From Massilia arenae (GTDB taxonomy: Bacteria; Pseudomonadota; Gammaproteobacteria; Burkholderiales; Burkholderiaceae_D), in the NCBI RefSeq assembly GCF_008014745.1, contig NZ_VPFD01000002.1, forward strand, positions 124,001 to 188,000: a DNA stretch of 64,000 bases, written 5' to 3'. A program made the position numbers and the translations under genes. Under the pieces are notes generated by a model. The model had not been told where the DNA came from. It saw only the letters and a program-made list of their open reading frames with translations, and did not search any database. Shown one piece after another: positions 1 through 9,313 of the stretch (positions are counted from its first letter, which is position 1; every line of letters starts with the position of its first letter).

Positions 1-800
1 TCGAGTCGCTGCTGACGCTCACCCTGATCGACGAGATCACCGACACCCGCGGCCAGCCGAACCGCGAGTCGCTGGCGCTGGGCGCCGCCAACGTCGCGGC
101 CGGCCTGTTCGGCGGCATGGGCGGCTGCGCGCTGATCGGTCAGAGCATGATCAATGTGAACAGCGGCGCCACCGGGCGCCTGTCGGGCATCGCGGCCGCG
201 CTGTTCCTGCTGGCCTTCATCCTGTTCGGGTCCAGCTGGATCGAGGCGATTCCGCTGGCGGCGCTGGTCGGCGTGATGTTCGTGGTGTGCGAAAAAACCT
301 TCGAGTGGGGCACGTTCCGCCTGGTGGGAAAGGTGCCGCGCGCCGACCTGTGCGTGATCGTGCTGGTGGCGGGCATCACCCTGGTCTACGACCTGGCGCT
401 GGCGGTGATCGCGGGCGTGATCGTGTCGGCGCTGGTGTTCGCCTGGCAGCATGCCAAGCAGGTACGGGCCGCCGTCTCGCACGACGGGCAGGGCTGGAAG
501 GTGTATGCGCTGGAAGGCACGCTGTTCTTCGCCTCGGTGACGCCATTCCAGGCGCTGTTCACCCCGAAAGACGATCCGCAAGACGTCATCATCGACTTCC
601 TGCATGCGCGGGTGGTCGACCACTCGGCGATCCAGGCGATCGACGCGCTGGCCGAGCGCTACCGCGTGCTGGGCAAGCGCCTGCACCTGCGCCACCTGAG
701 CCCGGACTGCCGCGAGCTGCTGGACAAGGCGCGCGGCATGGTCGAGGTGAACCTGGTGGAAGACCCGCGCTACCGGGTCGCGGACGACAAGCTGGGGTGA
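1..800 (+). CDS. SulP-family anion transporter, C-terminal part
   Basis: The gene enters from the left edge; its reading frame is open from base 3. What remains is the end of the membrane domain (hydrophobic segments around bases 180-290 and 350-450) followed by a cytoplasmic STAS domain, recognised from the run after [16 protein letters not shown] and the [11 protein letters not shown] segment typical of STAS loops. SulP proteins are inner-membrane carriers for sulfate, bicarbonate or other anions; the substrate cannot be told from this fragment. The opening residues [18 protein letters not shown] match the conserved SulP motif before transmembrane helix 8. The start lies outside the window. 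Confidence 0.88.
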   Translation, partial: ESLLTLTLIDEITDTRGQPNRESLALGAANVAAGLFGGMGGCALIGQSMINVNSGATGRLSGIAAALFLLAFILFGSSWIEAIPLAALVGVMFVVCEKTFEWGTFRLVGKVPRADLCVIVLVAGITLVYDLALAVIAGVIVSALVFAWQHAKQVRAAVSHDGQGWKVYALEGTLFFASVTPFQALFTPKDDPQDVIIDFLHARVVDHSAIQAIDALAERYRVLGKRLHLRHLSPDCRELLDKARGMVEVNLVEDPRYRVADDKLG

Positions 801-813
801 ATCGAAGGAAGGA

Positions 814-1242
814 TCAGGCGAATGCGCGCCGGCGCACGCATTCGATATAGGCTTCGGTATCCGGCGGCACGCCGTTGCGCTGGGAGGCCCAGATCATCTC
901 GCCCAGGCATTCCATGATCTCGTGGTGGGCGTCGTGCTGGCCGCGCCGGGCCACCAGGGCGTCGTGGGCGGCGCGGATGCCGCGCGGCTGGTCGATCGAG
1001 ATCTGCTCGGCGATCGACAGGTGCATCGACAGGTGCAGGAAGGGATTCGCCTTGCCGCCTTCGACCGAATAGTCGGCCGCGATCGCCGCCTCGACGTCCT
1101 CGAACTGCTCGTGGTATTCGGGATGCTGGACGATCCAGTCGGCCGCGATTGCGTCCATCGGGGTCAGGATCTCGCCATTGCGGTGCTTGCGATAGGCTTC
1201 GCAGAAGAAGCGGCGCACGTCGTGCGAGGACGGAGTGAACAT
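814..1242 (-). CDS. DUF1841 family protein
   Basis: A 142-residue soluble protein with no signal peptide. Sequence blocks such as FTPSSHDVRRFFCEAYRKH at the start, NPFLHLSMHLSIAEQISID in the middle and a histidine-rich HDAHHEIMECLGEMIWASQ near the end match the small, uncharacterised DUF1841 family of proteobacteria as I remember it. The many conserved His, Glu and Asp residues suggest metal binding, but that is inference. It is convergent with the SulP gene (14 bp between stops) and 57 bp downstream of the protease gene in the same direction, so it may be co-transcribed with that gene. Confidence 0.75.
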   Translation of the reverse strand: MFTPSSHDVRRFFCEAYRKHRNGEILTPMDAIAADWIVQHPEYHEQFEDVEAAIAADYSVEGGKANPFLHLSMHLSIAEQISIDQPRGIRAAHDALVARRGQHDAHHEIMECLGEMIWASQRNGVPPDTEAYIECVRRRAFA

Positions 1243-1299
1243 GTCGAATACGGCAGGAAGGGAAGGGAGCCGGCATTGTAGCGCGATGCCGGCCTGCCG

Positions 1300-2805
1300 T
1301 CACAGGGCCATGTCCGTGCCCGCGTTTGCGCTCTGGTACTGTTCACGCATCGCCTTGCAATCCTTGGGCAGGGCGACGCTGGCCGGCTTGCCCAGTGTTT
1401 CCTCGTGCAGCAGGACGAGGTTGGCGGCAAAGCAGGCGCGTGCCTGCGTATCGGACGCCGCCAGCAGCCTGGCGCCGTCGATCTTGTCCAGGAAATAATC
1501 GACCACCGGGCGTGGCCAATCGCTGCGGTCCTTGAAACGCGCTTCCAGTTCGGTGCGGGCCTGCGGGTCGCCGGCGCGCAGCTGAGCCAGATAGAGCCAC
1601 AGGGCGCCATTGCGGCCGGTGTGCCCCTCGCCCAGGCTCCCTCGCAGGAGCGTGGCCGCCTGCTCCGGTTTGCCCTGCACCAGCATCCGTACGCCCAGCG
1701 ACAGGCTCGCCTCGCGGTGGCCCAGCGCCGCCGCCCGCTCCAGGTAGCCGATCGCGGCCGCCGGGTCCTTGTGTATGCTGCGCTCGGAATTCGCCATGCC
1801 CGCCATCGTGTACCAGGCGTCGGCATTGCCGGCTTCGGCCTCCTGGCGCATCCAGGGCCTGACCTCGCGCCGCGAATCGAAGGGCTGGCCGCCGAGGTAG
1901 GACACGTACAGCTTGCCCTGGCTCATGGCGAACAGCACGCGGTGCGCGCGCAGGAAGTCGACGCCCAGCAGCACGTCGACGCTCAGCTGGCTGTCGATCA
2001 CGTCGAACTCGGGATCGAAAACGGTGGCGTCGCCGATCTTGAAGGTATCCGCCCTGGCGATCCAGGCGCCCACCGACTGTGTGCCGACGCCGTGGGCATT
2101 GGCCACGCGCTGCGCGCGCGGGCCATCGAGGTCGATGCCGGCGCGATGCGCCGCGCGCCTGGTGATGGTCGTGACCGATGCGCCGCTGTCGATCATCGCG
2201 GTCAGGCGGGCGCCGTTGATGTGGACCGAGAACTGCGGGTTCGCCGTCAGCTCGTCGTGCTGGCGGAACGGGATCACGCTCGCGTCCTTGTCCCAGTAGG
2301 CCAGCCAGGTGCTGGCGCAGCGTTGCGGGCGGAAGAAGCGCAGTTCCTTGGTGGCCAGCGAGAATTCGAGGTCGCCCTGCAGCAGGAAGGCGGCGCCGAC
2401 GATGGCGTCGAACGGCGGCGTGAACGAGGTTTCGCCGACCACCGACAGGTACAGTTCGCGGGCGCGCACCGGCCCGACGACCAACTCCGCCACCCTGGCC
2501 TCGTACAGCCGCGACTTGCCGGCCACGCCCTGGACATAGCGGCCGGTGGGGCGCTGGGTCAGGCCGTGGCGATCGACCCCGGTGCGGGTCAGGTAAGTGA
2601 CTCCGGAGCCGGTATCGGGCAGCATGGTGGCGCGCTTGCCATTGATCTCGCCGGTCATCGTCAGGCCCAGGCCCGAGCCGGCATAGTGCAGCGGCACCTG
2701 CGCCACCTGCAGGAACTGGCATGCGGTTTGCGCCGAGGCATGCAAAGACAGGAGAAAGAGAAGGGGGAGGAGAAATGCGCGCAGCGGAGGGGCGATGAAA
2801 GTCAT
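1300..2805 (-). CDS. Secreted double-retropepsin aspartic protease with Sel1 repeats
   Basis: A 501-residue protein that begins with a signal peptide (hydrophobic residues 8-23, likely cut after HASA). Residues about 45-155 form one retropepsin-type domain: DTGSG with Asp64, then the hydrophobic-Gly partner AIVGAAFL near residue 134. Residues about 185-300 form a second: IDSGAS with Asp206, then VLLGVDFL near residue 278. Each half therefore carries its own catalytic aspartate, so one chain could fold like a pepsin. Residues about 320-410 look like Sel1/TPR helical repeats (AWYTMAGMA...AIGYLERAAALGHREASLSLG). It probably acts in the periplasm. The substrate is unknown; peptide or cell-envelope protein processing is a guess. 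Confidence 0.72.
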   Translation of the reverse strand: MTFIAPPLRAFLLPLLFLLSLHASAQTACQFLQVAQVPLHYAGSGLGLTMTGEINGKRATMLPDTGSGVTYLTRTGVDRHGLTQRPTGRYVQGVAGKSRLYEARVAELVVGPVRARELYLSVVGETSFTPPFDAIVGAAFLLQGDLEFSLATKELRFFRPQRCASTWLAYWDKDASVIPFRQHDELTANPQFSVHINGARLTAMIDSGASVTTITRRAAHRAGIDLDGPRAQRVANAHGVGTQSVGAWIARADTFKIGDATVFDPEFDVIDSQLSVDVLLGVDFLRAHRVLFAMSQGKLYVSYLGGQPFDSRREVRPWMRQEAEAGNADAWYTMAGMANSERSIHKDPAAAIGYLERAAALGHREASLSLGVRMLVQGKPEQAATLLRGSLGEGHTGRNGALWLYLAQLRAGDPQARTELEARFKDRSDWPRPVVDYFLDKIDGARLLAASDTQARACFAANLVLLHEETLGKPASVALPKDCKAMREQYQSANAGTDMAL

Positions 2806-2879
2806 GCGCCCATTCTACCGGCTGGGGTTGCTTTTAAAGCAATGCTCTGCGCATGAAATGATGCGCGGGGAGGGAATTT

Positions 2880-2914
2880 GACGGAAACGGCGGCGCGGGC
2901 CGCCGTTTTCCGTC
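2880..2914 (-). terminator. Candidate hairpin terminator after rppH
   Basis: GACGGAAACGGCGGC and GCCGCCGTTTTCCGTC pair around a GCGG loop just beyond the rppH stop codon. There is little T tract outside the stem, so termination strength is uncertain. Confidence 0.45.
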
Positions 2915-2921
2915 AATACAA

Positions 2922-3554
2922 CTACTTGTTGGGCGCCAGCACCAGCGATTCCGGCCCCGCAGGACTGGCACCGCCGGCCGCGGCGACCATGTCCTGGGCC
3001 GGCTTGGCCCCTTGCGACCTGCCATGCGGCTGGCGCAGGTAGCGCGCGCTGTGGCGCCGCTCGCCGTGCTGGCCCCTGGCCGGCCAGGTGACGAAGCGCG
3101 ACAGTTCCTGCAGGGCGCGCTGGTAGACGTCGCGCTTGAACTCGATCACGACGTCCAGCGGCACCCAGTAGTCGTGCCAGCGCCAGGCATCGAATTCCGG
3201 GTGGTCGGTCAGGCGCAGATTGACTTCGTTGTCGCGAGCAACCATGCGCAACAGGAACCAGATCTGCTTCTGGCCGCGGTAATGGCCACGGATTTCGCGC
3301 TTGATGAAGTGGTCGGGCACCTCGTAGCGCAGCCAGTCGCGGGTTCGCCCCATGATCTTGACGTGCTCCTGGCGCAGGCCGATTTCTTCTTCGAGCTCGC
3401 GGTACATTGCCTGTTCTGGCGTCTCTCCGTACTTGATCCCCCCTTGCGGGAATTGCCATGAGTGCTCGCGCACCCGCTTGCCCCACCAGACCTCGTTGTT
3501 AGCGTTCAGCAGGATGATGCCGACGTTGGGCCGAAACCCTTCACGGTCGAGCAT
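2922..3554 (-). CDS. rppH: RNA pyrophosphohydrolase (Nudix)
   Basis: RppH removes pyrophosphate from the 5' end of transcripts and so starts mRNA decay. The 210-residue protein starts [17 protein letters not shown], the usual RppH N-terminus, and has the Nudix box [23 protein letters not shown] at about residues 37-59. The Trp-rich lines WQFPQGG and [13 protein letters not shown] are also typical. The start at 3554 is preceded by a GAGGTG ribosome-binding site. The frame stays open upstream to 3761, but that extension runs through a palindromic DNA element and is not protein-like. About 50 extra residues follow the conserved core, a common betaproteobacterial feature. It is divergent from proS. 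Confidence 0.93.
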   Translation of the reverse strand: MLDREGFRPNVGIILLNANNEVWWGKRVREHSWQFPQGGIKYGETPEQAMYRELEEEIGLRQEHVKIMGRTRDWLRYEVPDHFIKREIRGHYRGQKQIWFLLRMVARDNEVNLRLTDHPEFDAWRWHDYWVPLDVVIEFKRDVYQRALQELSRFVTWPARGQHGERRHSARYLRQPHGRSQGAKPAQDMVAAAGGASPAGPESLVLAPNK

Positions 3555-3884
3555 AAGTGCACCTCGATACTTTCTGCCGGCGGATCGTCCCTTATGGGCG
3601 CATCGAAAAACCTGCTGCGCGTTGCATTTTCGGACTGCGATGCTCGTCGTACGACCGTACGACTGCGCTTCTCGTCCGAAACTGCTGCCGCTCGCGACGG
3701 TTTTTCGAAGTGCCCTTGCGTTTTTACCTACAAATTCTGTACGCCCGTGGGTTTTCCGCACCGCTTGCGCGGTGGATGCTGCTGGTTGCGGACCCTGTTT
3801 GTAGAAAGATTGGACGCATCAGCCGGCTAATCCTTTAAAATTAGGTCGATTATAACCCTCTCTTTTTAAAAAGAATTCACTGAT
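3555..3884. other. Divergent rppH/proS intergenic region
   Basis: This 330-bp stretch holds a 120-bp nested palindrome (listed separately) next to rppH, then an AT-richer part before proS. TTGGAC (3810-3815) and a TATAAC hexamer (3851-3856) could be promoter elements for proS, but no pair with standard spacing was found. No gene is supported here. Confidence 0.6.
3596..3715. repeat. 120-bp nested imperfect palindrome
   Basis: The outer arms (3596-3612 and 3699-3715) match at 15 of 17 positions when one is reverse-complemented; both contain CGAAAAACC or its complement. Inside, TTTCGGAC (3628-3635) pairs with GTCCGAAA (3674-3681), and at the centre GTCGTAC (3646-3652) pairs with GTACGAC (3657-3663) around a GACC loop. 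All arms share nearly one centre near 3655. It could be a dispersed palindromic element or a large RNA hairpin in the rppH leader. No second copy was seen in this window. Confidence 0.7.
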
Positions 3885-5606
3885 ATGCGCGCCTCACGAT
3901 TTTTTATTTCAACTCTTAAAGAAGCGCCTTCCGATGCCGAGATCGTCAGCCACAAGCTGATGATGCGCGCCGGGATGATCAAGCGCCTGGGTTCCGGCAT
4001 CTATACCTATATGCCGGTCGGGTTGCGCGTCATCCGCAAGGTCGAAGCGATTGTCCGTGAAGAAATGAACCGTGCGGGCGCAATCGAACTCCTGATGCCG
4101 CTGGTGCAGCCGGCCGAGTTGTGGCAAGAAACGGGCCGCTGGGACAAGATGGGCGACGAGTTGATGCGCGTCAAAGACCGTCACGGTCGCGATTTCGCGA
4201 TCCAGCCGACCTCCGAAGAAGTGGTCACCGACGTCGTGCGTAGCGAAATCAAGTCGTACCGCCAGCTGCCGGTCAACTTCTATCACATCCAGACCAAGTT
4301 CCGCGACGAGCGCCGTCCGCGCTTTGGCCTGATGCGCGGCCGCGAATTCACGATGAAGGATGCCTATTCCTTCGACCGTGACCTCGAAGGCATGCAGAAG
4401 TCCTACCAGACCATGTTCGACGCCTACACCCGGATCTTCAACCGCTTCGGCCTGAAGTTCCGCGCGGTGGCGGCCGACAACGGCGCCATCGGCGGCACCG
4501 GTTCGCATGAATTCCACGTCATCGCCAGCACCGGCGAAGACGCGCTGGTGTACTGCCCTGATTCGGACTACGCGGCCAATATGGAAGCGGCCGAAGCCGT
4601 CGCCAGCGGCGCGCGCGGCGCGGCGACCCAGGCGTTGACGAAGACCTCGACCCCAGGCAAGACCAAGTGCGAAAGCGTGGCCGAGCTGCTGGGCCTGCAA
4701 TTGTCGCAGACCGTCAAGACCATCGCCCTGACCGTCGAGAGCGAAGAAGGCAAGAAGAGCTTCTGGGTGCTGCTGCTGCGCGGCGACCATGAGCTCAACG
4801 AGATCAAGGTCTCGAAAGTGGCGGGCCTGAAGGACTTCCGCTTCTCGACCGAGGCCGAGATCCTCGAAGTGTTCGGCACCGTGCCGGGCTACCTGGGTCC
4901 GATCAATACCAAGCTGCCGGTCAACGTCGTGGCCGACCGCACCGTCGCCAACATGGCCGACTTCGTGTGCGGCGCCAACGAGGCCGACTTCCACTACACC
5001 GGCGCCAACTGGGGCCGTGATGTGCCGGAACCGCTCGTTGCCGACCTGCGCAATGTGGTCGAGGGCGACGCTTCGCCGGACGGCAAGGGCGTACTGGCGA
5101 TCGAGCGCGGCATCGAGGTGGGCCACGTGTTCCAGCTCGGCACCGCCTATTCGGAAGCGATGGGCGCGACCTTCCTCGACGAAGGTGGCCGTCCCGCGCC
5201 GCTGCAGATGGGCTGCTACGGCATCGGCGTGACCCGCATCCTGGGCGCGGCGATCGAGCAGAACTTCGACGACAAGGGCATCGTGTGGCCTGACTCGATC
5301 GCCCCGTTCGAGCTGGTGCTGTGCCCGATGGGCCTGGACCGCAGCGAGATGGTGAAAGAAGCCACCGAACAGCTGTACGCCGAGTTGCAGGCGGCCGGCA
5401 TCGACGTCATCGTCGACGACCGCGGCCTGCGTCCGGGCGCGATGTTCGCCGACTGGGAACTGATCGGCGTGCCGCATCGCGTCGTGATCGGCGAGCGCGG
5501 CCTGAAGGAAGGCAACCTGGAATACCAGGGCCGCCGCGACGAAGCGGCAAGCGCCGTGGCCGTGGCGGACATGGTCGCCTTCATCAAGGGCAAGCTGGGC
5601 AAGTGA
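3885..5606 (+). CDS. proS: Prolyl-tRNA synthetase
   Basis: Charges tRNA-Pro with proline in the cytoplasm. The 573-residue length is that of bacterial-type ProRS with an inserted editing domain. Class II motifs are visible: motif 2 in [21 protein letters not shown] (about residues 139-159) and motif 3 in [15 protein letters not shown] (about 446-460). The region between them (about 225-405) corresponds to the INS domain that deacylates Ala-tRNA-Pro, and a C-terminal anticodon-binding domain follows. The chosen ATG gives [26 protein letters not shown], the normal N-terminus. The stop overlaps the next gene (TGATG), indicating translational coupling. Confidence 0.97.
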   Translation: MRASRFFISTLKEAPSDAEIVSHKLMMRAGMIKRLGSGIYTYMPVGLRVIRKVEAIVREEMNRAGAIELLMPLVQPAELWQETGRWDKMGDELMRVKDRHGRDFAIQPTSEEVVTDVVRSEIKSYRQLPVNFYHIQTKFRDERRPRFGLMRGREFTMKDAYSFDRDLEGMQKSYQTMFDAYTRIFNRFGLKFRAVAADNGAIGGTGSHEFHVIASTGEDALVYCPDSDYAANMEAAEAVASGARGAATQALTKTSTPGKTKCESVAELLGLQLSQTVKTIALTVESEEGKKSFWVLLLRGDHELNEIKVSKVAGLKDFRFSTEAEILEVFGTVPGYLGPINTKLPVNVVADRTVANMADFVCGANEADFHYTGANWGRDVPEPLVADLRNVVEGDASPDGKGVLAIERGIEVGHVFQLGTAYSEAMGATFLDEGGRPAPLQMGCYGIGVTRILGAAIEQNFDDKGIVWPDSIAPFELVLCPMGLDRSEMVKEATEQLYAELQAAGIDVIVDDRGLRPGAMFADWELIGVPHRVVIGERGLKEGNLEYQGRRDEAASAVAVADMVAFIKGKLGK

Positions 5607-6232
5607 TGCGGATGCGCCTCGCCTCCTGGACCGGGGGCGCCGTGCTCGCGTGCGCCTTCGGACTGGGTGGGGGTGAGGTGTTTGCCGGCAACCAGAAGGA
5701 AGAAGCGCTGTCGGATTCGGTGCGCCTGGCCCTGGCCAATGCCATCGCCGACGCGCGTCCGCCGCGGCCGGTTTTCCGCACCGACGCGGCGCGGGCGCGC
5801 TACCAGGCCTGGCTGGACGCCATGTCGGGCCGGCTCGTCAAGCGCCTGCCCGACGCCCAGACCCGTACCGAATTCCTCGAGACGGTCTGGTACGAATCGA
5901 CCCGCGCCGGTCTCGATCCGGGGCTGGTGCTGGGCCTGATCCAGGTCGAATCGGCCTATCGCAAGTACGCGATCTCGATCGCCGGCGCGCGCGGCTATAT
6001 GCAGGTGATGCCGTTCTGGACCAAGGTGATCGGCGACGGCGACCGCCGCCGCCTGTTCCATATGCAGACCAATCTGCGCTACGGCTGCGCGATCCTGCGC
6101 ATGTATATCGACATGGAGCGCGGCGACCTGTACCTGGCGCTGGGCCGCTACAACGGCAGCCGGGGCAAGCCGAAGTACCCGAACGCGGTGCTGGCGGCGT
6201 GGAAGAACTGGGAATTCAAGCACGGCATCTAG
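5606..6232 (+). CDS. Periplasmic lytic transglycosylase (SLT domain)
   Basis: A 208-residue exported protein. A signal peptide spans about residues 1-27 (hydrophobic core TGGAVLACAFGLGGG, cut near VFAG). The SLT goose-lysozyme-like domain shows the catalytic Glu in LIQVESAYRKYAIS, the GARGYMQVMPFW stretch and a late ALGRYNGSRGKPKYPNAVL that fits the YNxG motif. Such enzymes cleave the MurNAc-GlcNAc bond of peptidoglycan to give 1,6-anhydroMurNAc. The ATG overlaps the proS stop; a second in-frame ATG two codons on is possible. Placement after proS is a pattern I associate with Burkholderiales. Confidence 0.88.
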   Translation: MRMRLASWTGGAVLACAFGLGGGEVFAGNQKEEALSDSVRLALANAIADARPPRPVFRTDAARARYQAWLDAMSGRLVKRLPDAQTRTEFLETVWYESTRAGLDPGLVLGLIQVESAYRKYAISIAGARGYMQVMPFWTKVIGDGDRRRLFHMQTNLRYGCAILRMYIDMERGDLYLALGRYNGSRGKPKYPNAVLAAWKNWEFKHGI

Positions 6233-6324
6233 GCCAGGCCTGCTATACAAAACGCCAACATTTCAGTTCACCAACGTGTCACGTTAGCAGTGTAGACTTT
6301 CCGCTTTCCCAAGCAGAGGACTGC

Positions 6325-7779
6325 ATGCGACCGACCACTCTTGCCTCCGCCGCGCTGCTGGCGGCACTCGCCGGCTGCGCGACAACGCCGCCCGATTCGA
6401 CCCAATCCACCGCCGCCGCGCAAGGCGCCGTCGTGGCCAATGCCGTCGACCAGCGCGCGAAAAACGTCATCTTCTTCCTCGGCGACGGCATGGGCATCAA
6501 CACCCTGACCGCGGCGCGTATCTTCGCCGCCGGCGAAGACGGCGAGCTGGCGATCGACAAGATGCCCGAGTCGGCCTTCGTGAAGACCTTCTCGAACGAT
6601 GCGCAAGTGACCGACAGCGCCGCCTCGATGGCCGCCTACATGACCGGCGTGAAGCACAATAACGGCGTGGTCTCGATGTCCTTCGGCACCCGCTCGGTTG
6701 CACCTGGCAAGGACGCCAACGGCAACAACCTGGTGAGCCGCTGTGAAAATGGCCAGGCCGCAGTGACGCTCCTGGAACTGGCCAAGCGCCGCGGCATGGC
6801 CGTCGGCGTGGTCACCAATACCAGCGTCACCGACGCCACCCCGGCCTCGACCTATGCCCACGCCTGCCACCGCAAGCTGGAAACCGATATCGCCGCCAGC
6901 CTGGTGCCGGGCGGCGCCGGCTACAACAAGGCGCTCGGCGACCGTGGCCTGGACGTGCTGTTCGGCGGCGGTGCCCAGAACTTCACGCCGTTCGCCAAGG
7001 GCGGCAAGCGCGCCGACAACCGCGACCTGCTGGCCGAACTGGGCTCGAAAGGCTTCCGCGTGGTGAACGACACCGCGCAATTCGCGGCCCTGCAACCGGG
7101 CCAGCCGGCGGTCGGCCTGTTCGCGCCGAACCACATGGACTTCGACGCCGTGCGCGATGCAAGCCGCCAGCCGGCCCTGCCGGCGATGGCGACCAAGGCG
7201 ATCGAGTTGCTGGCGCCGAACAAGAACGGCTTCTTCCTGATGGTCGAGGGCGGCCTGATCGACCACGCGCTGCACGCGACCCTGGGCAAGCGCGCCCTGC
7301 AAGAAACGGTGAGCTACAACGCGGCGCTGCAGGCGGCGATCGAGCGCATGGAGGCGCTCGATCCGGGCCTCAAGAACACGCTGATCGTCGCCACCGCCGA
7401 CCATGACCACACCCTGATCCTGAACGGCTATGCGGCCCGCACCGGCAAGACCACGCCCACCAACCCCGGCGTGATCGGCCTGGTGCGCAACGCCGACGGC
7501 ACCCCTAGCCTGGACGGCAAGGGCCAGCCGTACACCATCATCGGCTTCGGCACCGGCGAGCAGCGCCACGCGGGCGACCGCACCGTGCACCTGACCGACG
7601 AAGTCGTGACGCGCGACGACTACCACCAGGAGGCGGTGGTGCGCACCCGCACGGGCGCCGAGACCCATGGCGGCAGCGACGTCTACCTGGGCGCGACCGG
7701 CGCCAACGCCGAACTGTTCCGCGGGACCATCGACAACACCCGCGTGTTCAACCTGATCAAGACCGCCGCCGGCCTGTAA
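6325..7779 (+). CDS. Alkaline phosphatase, lipoprotein type (first of a tandem pair)
   Basis: A 484-residue phosphomonoesterase of the PhoA superfamily. The N-terminus ends in a lipobox (ALAGC), so the mature protein should be lipid-anchored. Active-site and metal-ligand motifs are all visible in order: FFLGDGMG (metal-binding Asp), TDSAASMAAYMTG (phosphorylated Ser), TDATPAS (Thr ligand), VEGGLIDHALH (Glu, Asp and His), ATADHDH (Asp-His) and ETHGG (His). It should release phosphate from organic monoesters in the periplasm or at the outer membrane. The start at 6325 was preferred over in-frame upstream starts because it opens the signal peptide. It lies 19 bp before a paralogue. No Pho box was found. 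Confidence 0.9.
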   Translation: MRPTTLASAALLAALAGCATTPPDSTQSTAAAQGAVVANAVDQRAKNVIFFLGDGMGINTLTAARIFAAGEDGELAIDKMPESAFVKTFSNDAQVTDSAASMAAYMTGVKHNNGVVSMSFGTRSVAPGKDANGNNLVSRCENGQAAVTLLELAKRRGMAVGVVTNTSVTDATPASTYAHACHRKLETDIAASLVPGGAGYNKALGDRGLDVLFGGGAQNFTPFAKGGKRADNRDLLAELGSKGFRVVNDTAQFAALQPGQPAVGLFAPNHMDFDAVRDASRQPALPAMATKAIELLAPNKNGFFLMVEGGLIDHALHATLGKRALQETVSYNAALQAAIERMEALDPGLKNTLIVATADHDHTLILNGYAARTGKTTPTNPGVIGLVRNADGTPSLDGKGQPYTIIGFGTGEQRHAGDRTVHLTDEVVTRDDYHQEAVVRTRTGAETHGGSDVYLGATGANAELFRGTIDNTRVFNLIKTAAGL

Positions 7780-7798
7780 GCCGCGACCAGGAGCCACC

Positions 7799-9172
7799 AT
7801 GACTTTCAAACGTATTACTCCGCTGCTGCTGGCCGCCTGCTGCGCTGCTGCATTTACCACTCCCGCCGCCGCCCAGCAAAAGGCGAAGAACATCATCTTC
7901 TTCCTCGGCGACGGCATGGGCCCGACCACCATCACCGCCGCCCGCATCTATCGCGGCGGCGAGGACAGCCTGCTGCACTTCGAGCGCCTGATGGAGCGCA
8001 CCGCGCGCATCAAGACCTATTCGCTCGACTACCAGACCACCGACAGCGCACCGTCGATGGGCGCCTACATGACCGGCGTGAAGATGAACAACGACGTCAT
8101 CTCGCAAGCCGGCGCGCGTCCGATCGATCCGACCAAGGAAGGCGTCGACATGTGCGGCGCCAATAACGGCACGCCGGCCGTGACGATCCTGGAGCTGGCC
8201 AAGGCCCAAGGCAAGGCCACCGGCGCCATCACCACCACCGAGCTGACCCACGCCACCCCGGCATCGACCTTCGCGCATACCTGCAGCCGCGACGCGGTGT
8301 ACACGATCGCGCAGCAGATCGTGCCCGGCGGCGCCGGCTACAACCCGGCGCTGGGCGATGGCGTTGACGTGCTGATGGGAGGAGGGCGCAACCACTTCAC
8401 CCCGGTTGACCCCGCCACCAATCCGAAGGGCCGCCCCGACGGGCGCGACCTGATGGCCGAATTCGCCGGCGCCGGCTACTACGTGGCCGGTACCCGCGCC
8501 GGCATGATGTCGGCGCAGCCGGGCCGCAAGTTCGTGGGCATCTTCAGCGCCACCAGCCACCTCGATTACTCGTACCAGCGCCGCCCGGAGCAGCCGACCC
8601 TGGCCGAGATGACCGGCAAGGCGATCGACCTGCTGTCGAAGAATCCGAACGGTTTCTTCTTGATGGTCGAAGGCGGCAAGATCGACCACGCCCTGCACGA
8701 CACCCGCGCCAAGCACGCGCTGGAAGAGACGGTGGCCTTCGACGACGCCCTGCAGCTGGCGATCGAGCGCATGCGCGCCATCGATCCGGGCCTGCAGAAC
8801 ACGCTGATCGTGCTGACCGCCGACCATGACCACACGATGCAGATCAACGGCTATCCTAAGCGCGGCAATCCGATCACCGACATCGTGCGCGACTATGCGT
8901 CGGGCGAGCCCAAGAAGGATGCGGACGGCAAGACCTTCACCACCCTGGTGTTCGGCAACGGCCCGAACCGCCCGGATGCGCGCGCCGACGTCGATAGCGT
9001 GGTCGCGCAAAGCGACGATTACCATCAGGAAACCGGCGTGCACAAGTCCTCGGAAACCCATGGCGGCGGCGACGTCAAACTGTTTGCGACTGGCGCGGGA
9101 TCGGCACCGTTCAAGGGCACAATCGAGAATACCCAGGTGTTCCACCTGATGAAAGCGGCGGCCGGTTTGTAA
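7799..9172 (+). CDS. Alkaline phosphatase, periplasmic (second of a tandem pair)
   Basis: A 457-residue paralogue of the preceding gene with the same chain of motifs: FFLGDGMGPTT, TDSAPSMGAYMTG, THATPAS, VEGGKIDHALH, LTADHDH and ETHGGGD. The residue before the nucleophile Ser is Pro here and Ala in the neighbour, a small active-site difference. The leader MTFKRITPLLLAACCAAAF ends near AAAQQ, which favours signal peptidase I and a soluble periplasmic product, although a short lipobox-like LAAC is also present. AGGAG lies just before the ATG. Both genes are probably on one transcript ending at the terminator near 9250. Confidence 0.9.
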   Translation: MTFKRITPLLLAACCAAAFTTPAAAQQKAKNIIFFLGDGMGPTTITAARIYRGGEDSLLHFERLMERTARIKTYSLDYQTTDSAPSMGAYMTGVKMNNDVISQAGARPIDPTKEGVDMCGANNGTPAVTILELAKAQGKATGAITTTELTHATPASTFAHTCSRDAVYTIAQQIVPGGAGYNPALGDGVDVLMGGGRNHFTPVDPATNPKGRPDGRDLMAEFAGAGYYVAGTRAGMMSAQPGRKFVGIFSATSHLDYSYQRRPEQPTLAEMTGKAIDLLSKNPNGFFLMVEGGKIDHALHDTRAKHALEETVAFDDALQLAIERMRAIDPGLQNTLIVLTADHDHTMQINGYPKRGNPITDIVRDYASGEPKKDADGKTFTTLVFGNGPNRPDARADVDSVVAQSDDYHQETGVHKSSETHGGGDVKLFATGAGSAPFKGTIENTQVFHLMKAAAGL

Positions 9173-9247
9173 TGGAGTCGGATCGGTGCAACGCATCGAT
9201 CCGATAGGTTATTAACCTGCTGCCACTATTATTTACAGCCGAATAAC

Positions 9248-9281
9248 AAAAAAGCCCCGGGTTTGAAACCGGGGCTTTTTT
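9248..9281. terminator. Bidirectional intrinsic terminator
   Basis: A perfect stem, AAAAAAGCCCCGG with CCGGGGCTTTTTT, lies between the converging phosphatase and SWIB genes. With A and T tracts on both sides it can end transcription in both directions. Confidence 0.88.
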
Positions 9282-9313
9282 AAGCGTGAAGCTTATTGAA
9301 ATAGCGCGTTGGC

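Noticed and set aside
3555..3761. A 69-residue N-terminal extension of RppH
   Set aside because: The extension is a translation of the palindromic element, lacks family similarity, and a good ribosome-binding site supports the start at 3554.
6280..6305. A possible Pho box (TGTCAC and TGTAGA) before the first phosphatase
   Set aside because: The half-sites are 14 bp apart instead of the 11 bp expected for PhoB direct repeats.
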